From positions 89,780-153,779 of the forward strand of contig CAYFTG010000002.1 of NCBI GenBank assembly GCA_964346175.1: 64,000 bases of DNA. The letters run 5' to 3'. Numbering within the stretch: the first letter of the stretch is position 1; each line of letters starts with the position of its first letter. The notes under the pieces are model-generated. The model ran no database searches and was not told the origin of the DNA. It worked only from the letters and a program-made list of their open reading frames with translations. This DNA comes from DTU032 sp964346175. Its GTDB lineage: Bacteria > Bacillota > Clostridia > Saccharofermentanales > DTU023. Below are positions 8,249 through 17,296 of this stretch, piece after piece. Position numbers and translations under genes: made by a program.

Positions 8249-9531
8249 TCCAGAACATAATCCGTTAATGGTCCCAGCTTGCTTTTCTGGATCTTTCCTT
8301 CCATTCGAATGTGATTGTTGCCATAATCGATCTTATCTACCACCCCATAATCACGCACGTAGGCTTCCAGCTCGGAAGAACTGTAAGGTATTTCTGCAAC
8401 GAAGGAGAACATCCTACTCTCCGCGAATAGAGCCATCGCTTCTTTAAGTTCAGGCAAGCCCTCACCAGTCAATGCAGATATTTCGTAAATTCTTTCCTGC
8501 TTGTCATTACGTAAAGACATGATTAGGTTATGGTAGGCACTCTCTGATCTTTGATCAATCTTATTAGGCAGGTAAAAGGTTTCAATAGCGCCGGCTCCCA
8601 GCTCCATGAGCTGCTCATCCGCCACGTGACGATGCATAGCTGCCTCCTCGTCCGAGACATCAATTACATGCAAAACAAGATCCGCTTCGACCACTTCTTC
8701 TAAGGTAGCTTTGAAAGCCTGCTTTAGATGTTTCGGCATTTCACGAATAAAACCCACCGTATCAATCAGGACGTAACTAATTCCGTCACGCAATTCCAAG
8801 CGACGAGCTGTCGGATCAAGCGTCATGAAGAGCCGATTCGCCGTCGGTATGTCTGAGCCGCTTAGCTTGTTCATTAAGGTAGATTTTCCGGCATTGGTAT
8901 AGCCGACGACAGCAGCAACTAATGCATCTTTACGCTGACGAGAGCTACGCTGATGCTGGCGTCTTAGCTCCAACTGCTCTAGTTCTTTCTGCAACTGACT
9001 CATACGGCGCTGAATGACACGACGGTCTTGCTCTAGCTTAGTTTCACCGGGGCCACGGGTGCCAATCCCTCCACCTAGACGCGAGAGCTCAACGCCCTTA
9101 CCTACTAGACGAGTCAAACTATAGCGCAGACGAGCCAACTCGACTTGAATCTTTCCTTCATCTGTCCGGGCATGTTCGGAGAAAATGGCCAGAATAACTC
9201 CGGTGCGGTCATGTACCGCCGCTTCAGTCTGCTGGGCAATATTTCGAAACTGAGCCGACGACAGCTCTGCGTTGAAAATCAAATGCTCCACGTCTGCATT
9301 TGCGGCCATCTCGCTGATCTCAAGCAATTTTCCGGATCCGATATAAGTGCTGCCTTCTATTTTCTTCATGCGTTGTGTCGCCCTACCGACTACTTCAAAG
9401 CCGCAGGTTTCAGCCAAATCTTCCAACTCGTCTAGTGAACGCTCAACTGTATCTTCCTCACCGGGCAGCGCCGCAGCTATCAAATAAGCTCGATTTGAAC
9501 TATCTTCTCCGTAGAAATTCTTTAACGACAT
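8245..9531 (-). CDS. hflX: GTPase HflX
   Basis: 428 residues from the preferred ATG. HflX binds the ribosome, splits stalled 70S particles under stress and hydrolyses GTP. Visible features are the N-terminal HflX domain, a coiled-coil linker rich in Gln/Arg/Leu, the glycine-rich GGGIGTRGPGETKLE motif, the P-loop GYTNAGKS at about residues 210-217, the switch segment TLDPTARRL and DTVGF. An upstream in-frame GTG at 9549 would add six residues; the ATG at 9531 has GGAG about ten bases upstream and is preferred. It ends four bases into plsC on the opposite strand. Confidence 0.95.
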   Translation of the reverse strand: MSLKNFYGEDSSNRAYLIAAALPGEEDTVERSLDELEDLAETCGFEVVGRATQRMKKIEGSTYIGSGKLLEISEMAANADVEHLIFNAELSSAQFRNIAQQTEAAVHDRTGVILAIFSEHARTDEGKIQVELARLRYSLTRLVGKGVELSRLGGGIGTRGPGETKLEQDRRVIQRRMSQLQKELEQLELRRQHQRSSRQRKDALVAAVVGYTNAGKSTLMNKLSGSDIPTANRLFMTLDPTARRLELRDGISYVLIDTVGFIREMPKHLKQAFKATLEEVVEADLVLHVIDVSDEEAAMHRHVADEQLMELGAGAIETFYLPNKIDQRSESAYHNLIMSLRNDKQERIYEISALTGEGLPELKEAMALFAESRMFSFVAEIPYSSSELEAYVRDYGVVDKIDYGNNHIRMEGKIQKSKLGPLTDYVLD

Positions 9532-9637
9532 AAAACCTACTTTCTCCACTCTGTGGAATTTCGCTCGTTTCGAAACAATACCTTAGATATACATGTTACG
9601 ATAATAAACCATCAATAGGATTGGAACGGTAGCAAAA

Positions 9638-10117
9638 ATGGACTTCGATATCTTTGATTCAATTGATAATGATGAAACATCAGAATTCCCCAACAACATT
9701 GAGATGACTGCGCTCTGGCTAAGCCATATCATACGCATCCGGCGCAAATCATTGTCCCTGACACAAGGAACGATAGCAAGCGCCTTAGGTTTGGGTATGT
9801 CCGCAATCTCTTCGATAGAATCCGGCAACTCTTTAGCCAACATCAAACGAACACTCCAAGTAATGAACTACTTACGACTTCCCTTGGCGCCAATTCTAAT
9901 GTCGATAAATTCTCAAATCATGATACACAGTATAGAGGGTTTCGCCCCTACTCTTCTTAACGACGGAAAATCGCTCGCATGGAAGCATCTGGAAGTGTTT
10001 CAAGCCACTGATCCACCTCGCCTTGTCGTTCTGGATAAACAGTCAGGAAAGACTCATCAAGTGACCTTATCATCGCCTCACGATACGGTAGATCCGGCAT
10101 CCGCAGAAACAAAGTGA
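9638..10117 (+). CDS. XRE-family HTH regulator (C-terminal extent uncertain)
   Basis: 159 residues as an open frame. Residues 24-78 form a helix-turn-helix of the XRE/Cro type (LSHIIRIRRKSLSLTQGTIA, then LGLGMSAISSIESGN), so it is a DNA-binding repressor or activator. The last 53 codons (from 9957) run antisense to the convergent gene that ends at 9957, a 161-base overlap. The tail is rich in Pro, Ser and Thr and may not be a conserved domain. The regulator could genuinely extend this far or may have lost its original stop. The target is unknown. Confidence 0.65.
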   Translation: MDFDIFDSIDNDETSEFPNNIEMTALWLSHIIRIRRKSLSLTQGTIASALGLGMSAISSIESGNSLANIKRTLQVMNYLRLPLAPILMSINSQIMIHSIEGFAPTLLNDGKSLAWKHLEVFQATDPPRLVVLDKQSGKTHQVTLSSPHDTVDPASAETK

Positions 10118-10517
10118 TCATACCGCCATAGACATCATTAAAGATCTTTTTATCCTTTTCCTGATCATTCATGCGCACCAAACCAAGGAATTTCCTTCCA
10201 AAGCTGGGATCAGCCTTACTAACTTTAATATATACCAGCGCCGAATCTTGCAAATGTTTGTCAATGGCATCCAACCAGAGATCACCGGCGTCCTGCTGAA
10301 TCTCGACTAATTCCTTATTATTAAAAAATTCTTTAATTTCTTTGCTTGCACGCTTTATATCACTTTTCGTCTGCTTGCCGGTACCGAATAAATGGGAGTA
10401 TATCCAAGGTAGAAGAAAACGGTCACCCGTTTCATTCTCCTTGCCTTTTAGAGCAAAAAAACGAAAGTCATGCAAACGCTTTTCTATTTCTTGTTTAAAA
10501 TCGTCTCTGTTATCCAC
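9957..10517 (-). CDS. Hypothetical protein downstream of the folate gene
   Basis: 186 residues, soluble, charged and helix-rich. It resembles uncharacterised clostridial proteins with an N-terminal segment like RLHDFRFFALKGKENETGDR, but no catalytic or binding motif is recognised. It follows the 5-formyl-THF cyclo-ligase gene by 25 bases on the same strand, so it is probably the last gene of the MATE/cyclo-ligase run. Its 3' end overlaps the convergent HTH gene by 161 bases. Codon use looks like that of the neighbours, and the frame is more convincing as protein than the antisense tail of the HTH gene. Confidence 0.65.
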   Translation of the reverse strand: MDNRDDFKQEIEKRLHDFRFFALKGKENETGDRFLLPWIYSHLFGTGKQTKSDIKRASKEIKEFFNNKELVEIQQDAGDLWLDAIDKHLQDSALVYIKVSKADPSFGRKFLGLVRMNDQEKDKKIFNDVYGGMITLFLRMPDLPYREAMIRSLDESFLTVYPERQGEVDQWLETLPDASMRAIFRR

Positions 10518-10542
10518 AAAGCTCTCCCCTCATAACTGAAAA

Positions 10543-11169
10543 CTAAACTGTTTCCGTATCTGTCTTATATTTACTATTAAATATATAGATATTTTTATCT
10601 GTAACCACTGCATCCAAGGCTTCATCATAATCTTCACGGGGAACGTTATCAACAACCTGTTCCTCAAAACAGATGCCTACTCGTGGCACATCGCTATTAA
10701 GCCTGGGTAATAAACGATCATAGTAGCCGCCACCATAGCCGATGCGATATCCATCCTTGCTGAAAAGCAGTCCCGGAACCAAAATGAAATCAACAACCTC
10801 TGGATCTTTGATGCGTGATTCATTTCTGCGCGGCTCTAAAATCCCATACGAGGACTCCTCAAGCTCGTCGTAACCATGAAACATAGACAGAAGCAGCTCC
10901 TGGCTCTCCTTCTCAACAATAGGGACATAGACACGTTTACCCATAACTCGCATCACATCAATTAGGTGATGGGTATCTACTTCGTCACGAAAACTGATGA
11001 AGCAGCTGACATTTTCTGCCAACATAAAGGGCTCCCACTTAAACAAACGCTGCTCAATCGCTCTAGATTTTTCCAGACGTGTCTCCGCATCTATGCCTGC
11101 ACGTATCTCTCTGCCTCGTGCGCGGTATTCTTTTTTCATAACTGATAATTCCTGCCCTTGTCTATCCAT
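10543..11169 (-). CDS. 5-formyltetrahydrofolate cyclo-ligase
   Basis: 208 residues. It converts 5-formyl-THF to 5,10-methenyl-THF with ATP and returns a storage folate to the one-carbon pool; it is cytoplasmic. The diagnostic glycine-rich motif GYRIGYGGGYYDRLL is at residues 140-154, and the N-terminal KKEYRARGREIRAGI segment matches the family. The start at 11169 has GGAGGAG about ten bases upstream; an internal ATG at residue 11 is the alternative and would fit the family's usual N-terminus equally well. It lies 22 bases downstream of the MATE gene. Confidence 0.92.
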   Translation of the reverse strand: MDRQGQELSVMKKEYRARGREIRAGIDAETRLEKSRAIEQRLFKWEPFMLAENVSCFISFRDEVDTHHLIDVMRVMGKRVYVPIVEKESQELLLSMFHGYDELEESSYGILEPRRNESRIKDPEVVDFILVPGLLFSKDGYRIGYGGGYYDRLLPRLNSDVPRVGICFEEQVVDNVPREDYDEALDAVVTDKNIYIFNSKYKTDTETV

Positions 11170-11191
11170 TCAAACACAACTCCTCCAAAAT

Positions 11192-12577
11192 TTAAGCATT
11201 AGCATCAACGTTTTCAATTTCCTCAATCGGCTCTAATTCTTCCCGCTTAGGTAACCAATCTACCATTTTCATGTAGATCAGGTAAACAATTATGGTCAAA
11301 ACATATGAAAGAGGATAGGCCAAAAGCATGAAATCAAAGGTGCGATTCAATGGCAGTATGACATAAACCCAGAATACACGAAAGCCGGACATGCAAGTTA
11401 AGGTCACCAGCATCGGCACCATGGAGCGACCTACTCCGCGCAGTGCGCCACCTATTACCTCGTTAATTCCGAACAACCAATAGATGCTCAAGATGTAAAG
11501 CATCACGCGACGGATATAGTAAGTTACAGCCGGATCCGGATTAAAGAGTGCAGCCAAAGGTCCTGCAAAGATAAGGAAAAATGCCCCCAGGCCGCCCGAC
11601 ATAATTACAACCAAAATAGTCGCTTGGCGCAGCCCTCTTTTAGCCCTCTCTAGTTTCCCTGCTCCGATGTTTTGACCCTCAAATGTCATTGCTGCTAAGG
11701 CTACCGCGTTAATTGTCACCCAGACGAAGCCATCAATGCGCCCGGCTGCAGCATAGCCTGCTACGGCTAAAGTACCAAATCCGTTGACGGCGGTTTGGAT
11801 AATTACATTGGAGCCGGATATGAGAACGCTCTGCACGCCTGCAGGCACTCCGATCTTCAAGGCTCGCTTGCCCACAGGACCGTGAAAGGCGATATCGCGC
11901 AGATACAGTCGATAGCTTTCGTCAGTTTTGCTCAGACTTATCATAACCAGTACAGCAGCTACTATCTGCGAAATAACTGTTGCCCAAGCTGCTCCCGCGA
12001 CACCCCAGTCGAAGACTGCGATGAAAAGCAAATCCAGTAAAATATTTGTTATTGAGCTAACTGCAAGGAAATAAAATGGTCGCTTTGAGTCACCTACTGA
12101 ACGCAGTATTCCCGCACCCATATTGTAAAAAAGCGAAGGAATCGAACCCGCGAAAAATATGCGAAGATAGGTACTGGCATCGACTAAGATGTCTTCAGGC
12201 GTATTCATCAAACGTAAGAGTGGTGTCGACAAGAAAAAGCCGGCAACACTCAAAACCACGCCTGATACCAGAGCAATTGACATGGATGAGTGCACCATAC
12301 GATAGAGCCCGTCTTCGTCTTCTGCTCCATACATCTGAGCCACCACAACAGCGCAACCGGTAGACAAACCGATGAAAAAACCGATCAGCATATTGGCCAG
12401 CGATCCGGTAGCTCCAACAGCGGCCTGTGCTTGAGTGCCGATAAATCTGCCTACAATCAGCAAATCCCCAGTATTGTAGAGCTGTTGCAAAAAGTTGCTC
12501 AACATCAGTGGCAAGGCAAATATTAATAATTGTTTCCAAATGGTTCCTTCTGTTAAAGCAACATTACGCAATCTCAT
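11192..12577 (-). CDS. MATE-family multidrug/toxin efflux transporter
   Basis: 461 residues with about twelve membrane helices in two homologous bundles, the usual size of NorM/DinF-type exporters driven by Na+ or H+. Typical signatures are the N-terminal GTIWKQLLIFALPLMLSNF followed by QQLYNTGDLLIVGRFIG. AAGGAG is present before the ATG. It lies 15 bases after the carboxynorspermidine decarboxylase gene on the same strand, so it is probably cotranscribed with the polyamine genes. A role in exporting polyamines or amines is possible but is inference from position only. Confidence 0.92.
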   Translation of the reverse strand: MRLRNVALTEGTIWKQLLIFALPLMLSNFLQQLYNTGDLLIVGRFIGTQAQAAVGATGSLANMLIGFFIGLSTGCAVVVAQMYGAEDEDGLYRMVHSSMSIALVSGVVLSVAGFFLSTPLLRLMNTPEDILVDASTYLRIFFAGSIPSLFYNMGAGILRSVGDSKRPFYFLAVSSITNILLDLLFIAVFDWGVAGAAWATVISQIVAAVLVMISLSKTDESYRLYLRDIAFHGPVGKRALKIGVPAGVQSVLISGSNVIIQTAVNGFGTLAVAGYAAAGRIDGFVWVTINAVALAAMTFEGQNIGAGKLERAKRGLRQATILVVIMSGGLGAFFLIFAGPLAALFNPDPAVTYYIRRVMLYILSIYWLFGINEVIGGALRGVGRSMVPMLVTLTCMSGFRVFWVYVILPLNRTFDFMLLAYPLSYVLTIIVYLIYMKMVDWLPKREELEPIEEIENVDANA

Positions 12578-12592
12578 CCGCTCTGTAACTCC

Positions 12593-13867
12593 TTAGCCTA
12601 ATCTGCCTTTAAAGTCCTCATAGGAGAAACTCTTAAGTGTCTTATACGTTTTCTTATCCGGATAGACACCAATGGAGGGCAAAGGCATACCGTTAAAGGT
12701 GTTATTCTTCACCATCGTGTAAATGGCCATATCCAAAAAAACAATTCTATCACCGGGCAAAGGAGGTACATCAAAAGAATATTCTCCAATGATATCCCCT
12801 GCTAGGCAGCTGGGGCCTCCTAAGCGAATCACGTATGGTAGTTGATCTGCCTCAGCCCCCTCGTACCAGCGTGACTCGCCGCTGCGGCTTGCGTCTTGGA
12901 CCAGAAAACACTTAGGGGTATAGGGCATTTCCAAAACGTCCGGCATATGACAGGCGGCGGATGCGTCGAGAATTGCGGTGGTGCTGACATTTTTCACCAA
13001 ATCCAAGACCTCGGAGACGAGAAAGCCCGTGTCAAGGGCTACCGCCTCACCCGGCTCGAGATAAACTTCGGCCCCGGTTTTCTCCTGCACACGCTTAATA
13101 CTGCGCAAGAGGCTGTCGACATCGTAATCTGCTCGCGTTATATGGTGTCCCCCGCCTAAATTAAACCATTTCAAATCTTGAGGAAACGCGCCGAATTTCT
13201 CCTCGATCGCGTCCAACGTATTTTCGAGAGCGTCGGCATTTTGCTCGCACAGCGAATGGAAATGTATGCCTTCTATGCCTTCAAAGAGTCCGGCCTCCAT
13301 ACCTGCTTTGAACTGTTCTGCTGTTATGCCCAGACGCGAGTTGGGAGCGGCCGGATCGTAGATCGCATGTTCCAGCTCGGAATACTCGGGGTTGATCCGC
13401 AAGCCCGGAGAGATCTGCCGACCTCCGGACAAATTGTGGTCTAGCAGACGTCCACGGTATTTCTTCCATTGGCTGAAACTGTTGAAAACAATTTTATCCA
13501 CTAGTCCTAACAATTTTTCAAAATCCGACTCCTTAAAAGCAGGTGAATAAACGTGCACCTCACTTTTTTCACCCATCTCTTCACGGCCCAACGTGGCCTC
13601 GTAGAGTCCGGACGCCGCTGTGCCGCTGAGATATTTCCCTATCAGCGGGTAAAGAGGATAAGTAGCAAAAGCCTTTTGCGCCAAAATTATTTTGCAGCCA
13701 CTAACATCCATAATGGCTCGCAGCAGGCGCAAGTTATCTTCTAATGCACGCAGATCAATCAAATAGTATGGAGTAGGAACATCAAAAAACGGCAGGTCTT
13801 CGGCTGCCGGACGATTTTTCTCCTTAAAAAGCTGGGTCGGATCCAGATGCTCTTCATTCGCTTTCAT
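12593..13867 (-). CDS. nspC: Carboxynorspermidine/carboxyspermidine decarboxylase
   Basis: 424 residues from the preferred ATG. A PLP enzyme of the alanine-racemase fold (type III) that decarboxylates carboxy(nor)spermidine to (nor)spermidine. Signatures are PTPYYLID near the N-terminus, the PLP lysine in LAQKAFA (Lys65), GGGHHITR, EPGEA, and DASAACHMPDVLEMPY near the C-terminus. The open frame extends 13 codons further to a TTG, but the ATG at 13867 has GAGGG upstream and fits the family length better. It directly follows the synthase gene that makes its substrate. Confidence 0.93.
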   Translation of the reverse strand: MKANEEHLDPTQLFKEKNRPAAEDLPFFDVPTPYYLIDLRALEDNLRLLRAIMDVSGCKIILAQKAFATYPLYPLIGKYLSGTAASGLYEATLGREEMGEKSEVHVYSPAFKESDFEKLLGLVDKIVFNSFSQWKKYRGRLLDHNLSGGRQISPGLRINPEYSELEHAIYDPAAPNSRLGITAEQFKAGMEAGLFEGIEGIHFHSLCEQNADALENTLDAIEEKFGAFPQDLKWFNLGGGHHITRADYDVDSLLRSIKRVQEKTGAEVYLEPGEAVALDTGFLVSEVLDLVKNVSTTAILDASAACHMPDVLEMPYTPKCFLVQDASRSGESRWYEGAEADQLPYVIRLGGPSCLAGDIIGEYSFDVPPLPGDRIVFLDMAIYTMVKNNTFNGMPLPSIGVYPDKKTYKTLKSFSYEDFKGRLG

Positions 13868-13954
13868 CAAGTTGTTTTCCCTCAGATTCGACAATTCGTT
13901 TTTCAAAATTTGGGCCAGGAATGTCCCGGCCCTTACTTACTATTTCTAAGTATA

Positions 13955-15154
13955 TTATGGTACCAAGACCGGGTCGTGATCCTCAATATACGGTAGTCCG
14001 AACTTATTCATCCCCGCCATGAAAGGATCCGGATCGAGTTCTTCAACGTTAAAGACTCCGGCTTTGCGCCACTGGCCCTGCAGGACCAAAGATGCACCAA
14101 TCATCGCCGGAACCCCGGTTGTATATGATACTGCTTGTGCTCCTGTCTCTTTGAAGGCTTCTTGGTGATCGGAAATATTGTACAAGCGATAAACCTTCTC
14201 CTGACCATCTTTGACACCTTGGAAAATACAACCGATATTAGTTTTACCGTGTGTGCGCGGTCCCAAAGTTGCGGGATCCGGCAAAACTGCTTTCAAAAAC
14301 TGTAGCGGAACAATTTGTTGGCCCTCAAAGTCGATCGGTTCAATTGAGGTCATACCAACGTTCTCCAGACATCTAAGATGAGTCAAATAGCTCTCACCGA
14401 AAGTCATAAAGAAACGCATCTTCTTGATGCCAGTAATGTTTTCCGCCAAAGATTCCAACTCCTCATGGTAGAGCAGATACATGTCGCGCTCACCGACTTC
14501 TTCAAAGTTGTAACTACGCTTTATCGCCAGAGGTTCCGTCTCGATGAATTCGCCCTTTTCCCAGTAGCGTCCGTTGGCTGTGACTTCCCGGATATTAATC
14601 TCAGGATTGAAATTAGTCGCGAAAGGATAGCCATGATCGCCGCCATTGCAATCGAGAATATCAATTTGGTGGATTTCGTCAAACTCATGCTTGAGGGCAT
14701 AGGCCGAATAGACGCCGGTTACGCCCGGGTCAAAGCCAGAGCCCAAAATTGCTGTCAGGCCCGCATCGCGGAAACGATCACGATAGGCCCACTGCCACTT
14801 ATACTCGAACTTCGCTGTGTCGAGCGGTTCGTAGTTGGCAGTATCAAGGTAGTTGACTCCGGCCTCCAGACAGGCATCCATAATTGTCAAATCCTGATAA
14901 GGCAGAGCCAGGTTAATCACTAATTCGGGCTTGTATTGATTTATAAGTTCCACCAGCTCCGGAACGTTATCAGCATCTACCTGCGCTGTTTCAATTTCAG
15001 TGCCGCGTCCGTCCAATTCCGCCTTAAGCTGGTCACATTTCGATTTTGTACGGCTGGCAATCATCAAATGGGTAAAAACTTCACTGTTCTCTACACATTT
15101 ATAGGCACAGACTCGAGCTACGCCCCCTGCACCGATAATCATCGCTCTACTCAT
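13955..15154 (-). CDS. Carboxynorspermidine/carboxyspermidine synthase (saccharopine dehydrogenase family)
   Basis: 399 residues. It condenses a diamine (putrescine or diaminopropane) with aspartate beta-semialdehyde and reduces the imine with NADPH to give carboxy(nor)spermidine. The N-terminal Rossmann motif is MIIGAGGVARV, and the family core includes GSGFDPGVTGVYSAYALKH and NGGDHGYPFATNFNPEINI. The length equals that of known CANSDH proteins, which are shorter than true saccharopine dehydrogenases of lysine metabolism. AAGGAGG lies before the ATG. Gene order agmatinase - synthase - decarboxylase on one strand supports a putrescine-to-spermidine role. Confidence 0.93.
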   Translation of the reverse strand: MSRAMIIGAGGVARVCAYKCVENSEVFTHLMIASRTKSKCDQLKAELDGRGTEIETAQVDADNVPELVELINQYKPELVINLALPYQDLTIMDACLEAGVNYLDTANYEPLDTAKFEYKWQWAYRDRFRDAGLTAILGSGFDPGVTGVYSAYALKHEFDEIHQIDILDCNGGDHGYPFATNFNPEINIREVTANGRYWEKGEFIETEPLAIKRSYNFEEVGERDMYLLYHEELESLAENITGIKKMRFFMTFGESYLTHLRCLENVGMTSIEPIDFEGQQIVPLQFLKAVLPDPATLGPRTHGKTNIGCIFQGVKDGQEKVYRLYNISDHQEAFKETGAQAVSYTTGVPAMIGASLVLQGQWRKAGVFNVEELDPDPFMAGMNKFGLPYIEDHDPVLVP

Positions 15155-15238
15155 TAAAAAAACCTCCTTAGGTGTCCTGTAATAGATATCCTTATTCTAT
15201 CAATAAGTTTCATTTGAAATGCTAAGTTCACATGAGAC

Positions 15239-16111
15239 TCATAAAACTAAAATTAGCTCGCGCAAGAGCTTCACTGCTACAGCTGTAGAAGCTCCCGAAA
15301 GGTCCAGCGGAGGAGTTAGTTCCACTAGGTCACATCCTACTATATTTAGTCCCTCCAGCTGGTAAATAGCCTTGAGCATTTCCTGATAAGAAACCCCACC
15401 CGGCTCCGCAGTACCTGTGCCCGGTATAACCGAGGGATCAAGTACATCTAGGTCAAGCGAAACATAGACAGGAGCCGATCCGATGAGTTCCATTGCCGCG
15501 TTCAGTCCAGAGAGATCAAAGGGGTGAAAATCTAAATTCTCTTCAGCAAAGGCAAACTCTTCAGCAAGCCCGGAACGGATGCCGAGAGAATGTATACGCT
15601 TTTGGCCGAGCAAGTCATAGCAGCGGCGTATTACTGAGGCATGAGAATACTCAACTCCAAGGTAATCGGAGCGCAAATCTGTGTGTGCGTCAAAATGAAG
15701 CAAGTGCAGTTCTGGATAAGCCTCAAAAGCTGCTCTTACCGCCCCCAGGGAAAGTGTGTGTTCGCCGCCAATCATGATTGGTGTTTTTTCAGTCTGCAAA
15801 ATTGCGGCGCAAATCTGCTGTACCATCCGCAGCGTTTCCCCGGTCTCACCGAAAGGCAACTCCAAGTCGCCTGCATCATGCACCCGCCTGTCCTCCAGAT
15901 CACGCTTCAATTGAGGGCTCCACGTTTCCAAGCCCCACGAATCGCGTCTCATTTCTGCAGGTGCAAAACGTGAACCCGGGCGAAAGGAGCTAGTTGAATC
16001 AAAAGGGGCACCAAAAACGACATATTCGGCCTCGGATAGGTTCGCGGTGTATCCACAAAAACGCAACAGCTCCGGACGCTCATGTGCTGGCAGATGATCA
16101 AATACTGTCAT
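15239..16111 (-). CDS. speB: Agmatinase (ureohydrolase family)
   Basis: 290 residues. It hydrolyses agmatine to putrescine and urea with a binuclear manganese centre. The ligand motifs are all present: GGEHTLSLGA, HFDAHTDLR and SLDLDVLDPS, with the PGTGTAEPGG loop typical of agmatinase/arginase folds. It is placed between the speD-speA-speE genes and the carboxynorspermidine genes, so it supplies putrescine to both spermidine routes. It could in principle act on aminopropylagmatine instead, which cannot be told from sequence alone. It is divergent from galM with a 116-base spacer. Confidence 0.93.
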   Translation of the reverse strand: MTVFDHLPAHERPELLRFCGYTANLSEAEYVVFGAPFDSTSSFRPGSRFAPAEMRRDSWGLETWSPQLKRDLEDRRVHDAGDLELPFGETGETLRMVQQICAAILQTEKTPIMIGGEHTLSLGAVRAAFEAYPELHLLHFDAHTDLRSDYLGVEYSHASVIRRCYDLLGQKRIHSLGIRSGLAEEFAFAEENLDFHPFDLSGLNAAMELIGSAPVYVSLDLDVLDPSVIPGTGTAEPGGVSYQEMLKAIYQLEGLNIVGCDLVELTPPLDLSGASTAVAVKLLRELILVL

Positions 16112-16154
16112 GTTTTACTCCTTAAAATATATAATCACAAGTCCTGGAACTTGC

Positions 16155-16183
16155 TTGGATAAGTCAGCTTACTTCCTTATAAT
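16155..16183 (+). promoter_or_regulatory. Sigma-A promoter of galM
   Basis: TTGGAT (16155-16160), 17-base spacer, TATAAT (16178-16183), 45 bases before the galM ATG. Confidence 0.7.
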
Positions 16184-16227
16184 GTACTGAGTTCTGCTTT
16201 TCATTATAACCCACTAGGAGCAAGTTT

Positions 16228-17283
16228 ATGACTGACACGACTATACGTTTAGTATCTACAGACTTTTTGCCGGATGGCCGAAAAATATGCTATTTCGCTA
16301 TCACTCATTCAAGTGGAACAAAGCTTGAAATTTGCGATTATGGTGCGCGCATTACAGGTATTTGGATGCCTGATCGTGAAGGGCAATTAGACAACTGCGT
16401 ACAGAGCTTTGATAATTCAGAGGATTTGCTTCGCGTAGGTTCATATTACGGAGCTACCATCGGCCGTTACGCCAACAGACTCGCAGATGCTGCTTTCGAA
16501 TTAAATGGACAGCTCTACACTCTACCTGCTAACGAAAACTCAAACATCCTGCACGGTGGCGATGGCTTCCACAATCGCGTGTGGGAGCTTGAAGCGGAAG
16601 AAGACGGACTCGTGTGCTCCTTGACTAGCGCCGATCAGGACCAGGGTTTTCCGGGCGAAGTGCGCGTCACAGTGCGTTTTAGATTGCTAGAGGGCAACGC
16701 TGTCGAGATCACTTACCGGGCCGAGGCGAAGCAAGATACCATCATTAATTTAACAAACCACAGTTATTTCAGCTTGGGCGGAACTAAACAGGTCGATATC
16801 CTCGAGCAGGAGCTGCAGGTAAATGCCGATTTCTATACTCCGACGGATCGGGCCTTGCTGCCCACAGGAGAAATCCGACCTGTGCAGGGTACGGCCTTCG
16901 ACTTTACTCGTCCCAGAGCAATCGGTTCGCGGATAAAGGATGATGATCCTGATCTAAAGATCGGTCAGGGCTACGACCACAATTTTGTTCTGCGCAAATC
17001 GGGGCGGAATGAAATGACTGAAGCAGCCACGGTTTATGATCCGCTTTCGGGTCGCGAACTTGTTTGCCTCACAACAGAGCCGGGGATTCAGATTTACACT
17101 TCGAACTTTGCAATGTCCGAGACTGTGCGTTGGCCTTTTTCCTACACAAAACACAGCGCAATCTGTCTTGAGACGCAAGGCTTTCCTAACAGCATGAAGA
17201 AGACTTGGTTTCCCTCGCCTATTCTTCATGCCGGGAGCACTTACGAATCGAGCACAGTATATCGGTTTTCTGTGCGAGATTAG
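16228..17283 (+). CDS. galM: Aldose 1-epimerase (galactose mutarotase)
   Basis: 351 residues. It interconverts alpha and beta anomers of aldohexoses. Family motifs are GATIGRYANRLADA near residue 75, ILHGGDGFHNRVWE, the catalytic His in NLTNHSYFSLGG, YDHNFVL and the catalytic Glu in CLETQGFPNS. It has TAGGAG before the ATG and its own promoter. It lies on the opposite strand inside the polyamine gene block, ending 13 bases before the convergent speE end, which looks like an insertion or inversion into an otherwise single-direction cluster. No other galactose gene is near. Confidence 0.93.
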   Translation: MTDTTIRLVSTDFLPDGRKICYFAITHSSGTKLEICDYGARITGIWMPDREGQLDNCVQSFDNSEDLLRVGSYYGATIGRYANRLADAAFELNGQLYTLPANENSNILHGGDGFHNRVWELEAEEDGLVCSLTSADQDQGFPGEVRVTVRFRLLEGNAVEITYRAEAKQDTIINLTNHSYFSLGGTKQVDILEQELQVNADFYTPTDRALLPTGEIRPVQGTAFDFTRPRAIGSRIKDDDPDLKIGQGYDHNFVLRKSGRNEMTEAATVYDPLSGRELVCLTTEPGIQIYTSNFAMSETVRWPFSYTKHSAICLETQGFPNSMKKTWFPSPILHAGSTYESSTVYRFSVRD

Positions 17284-17296
17284 AGCTCGGCCAGTG

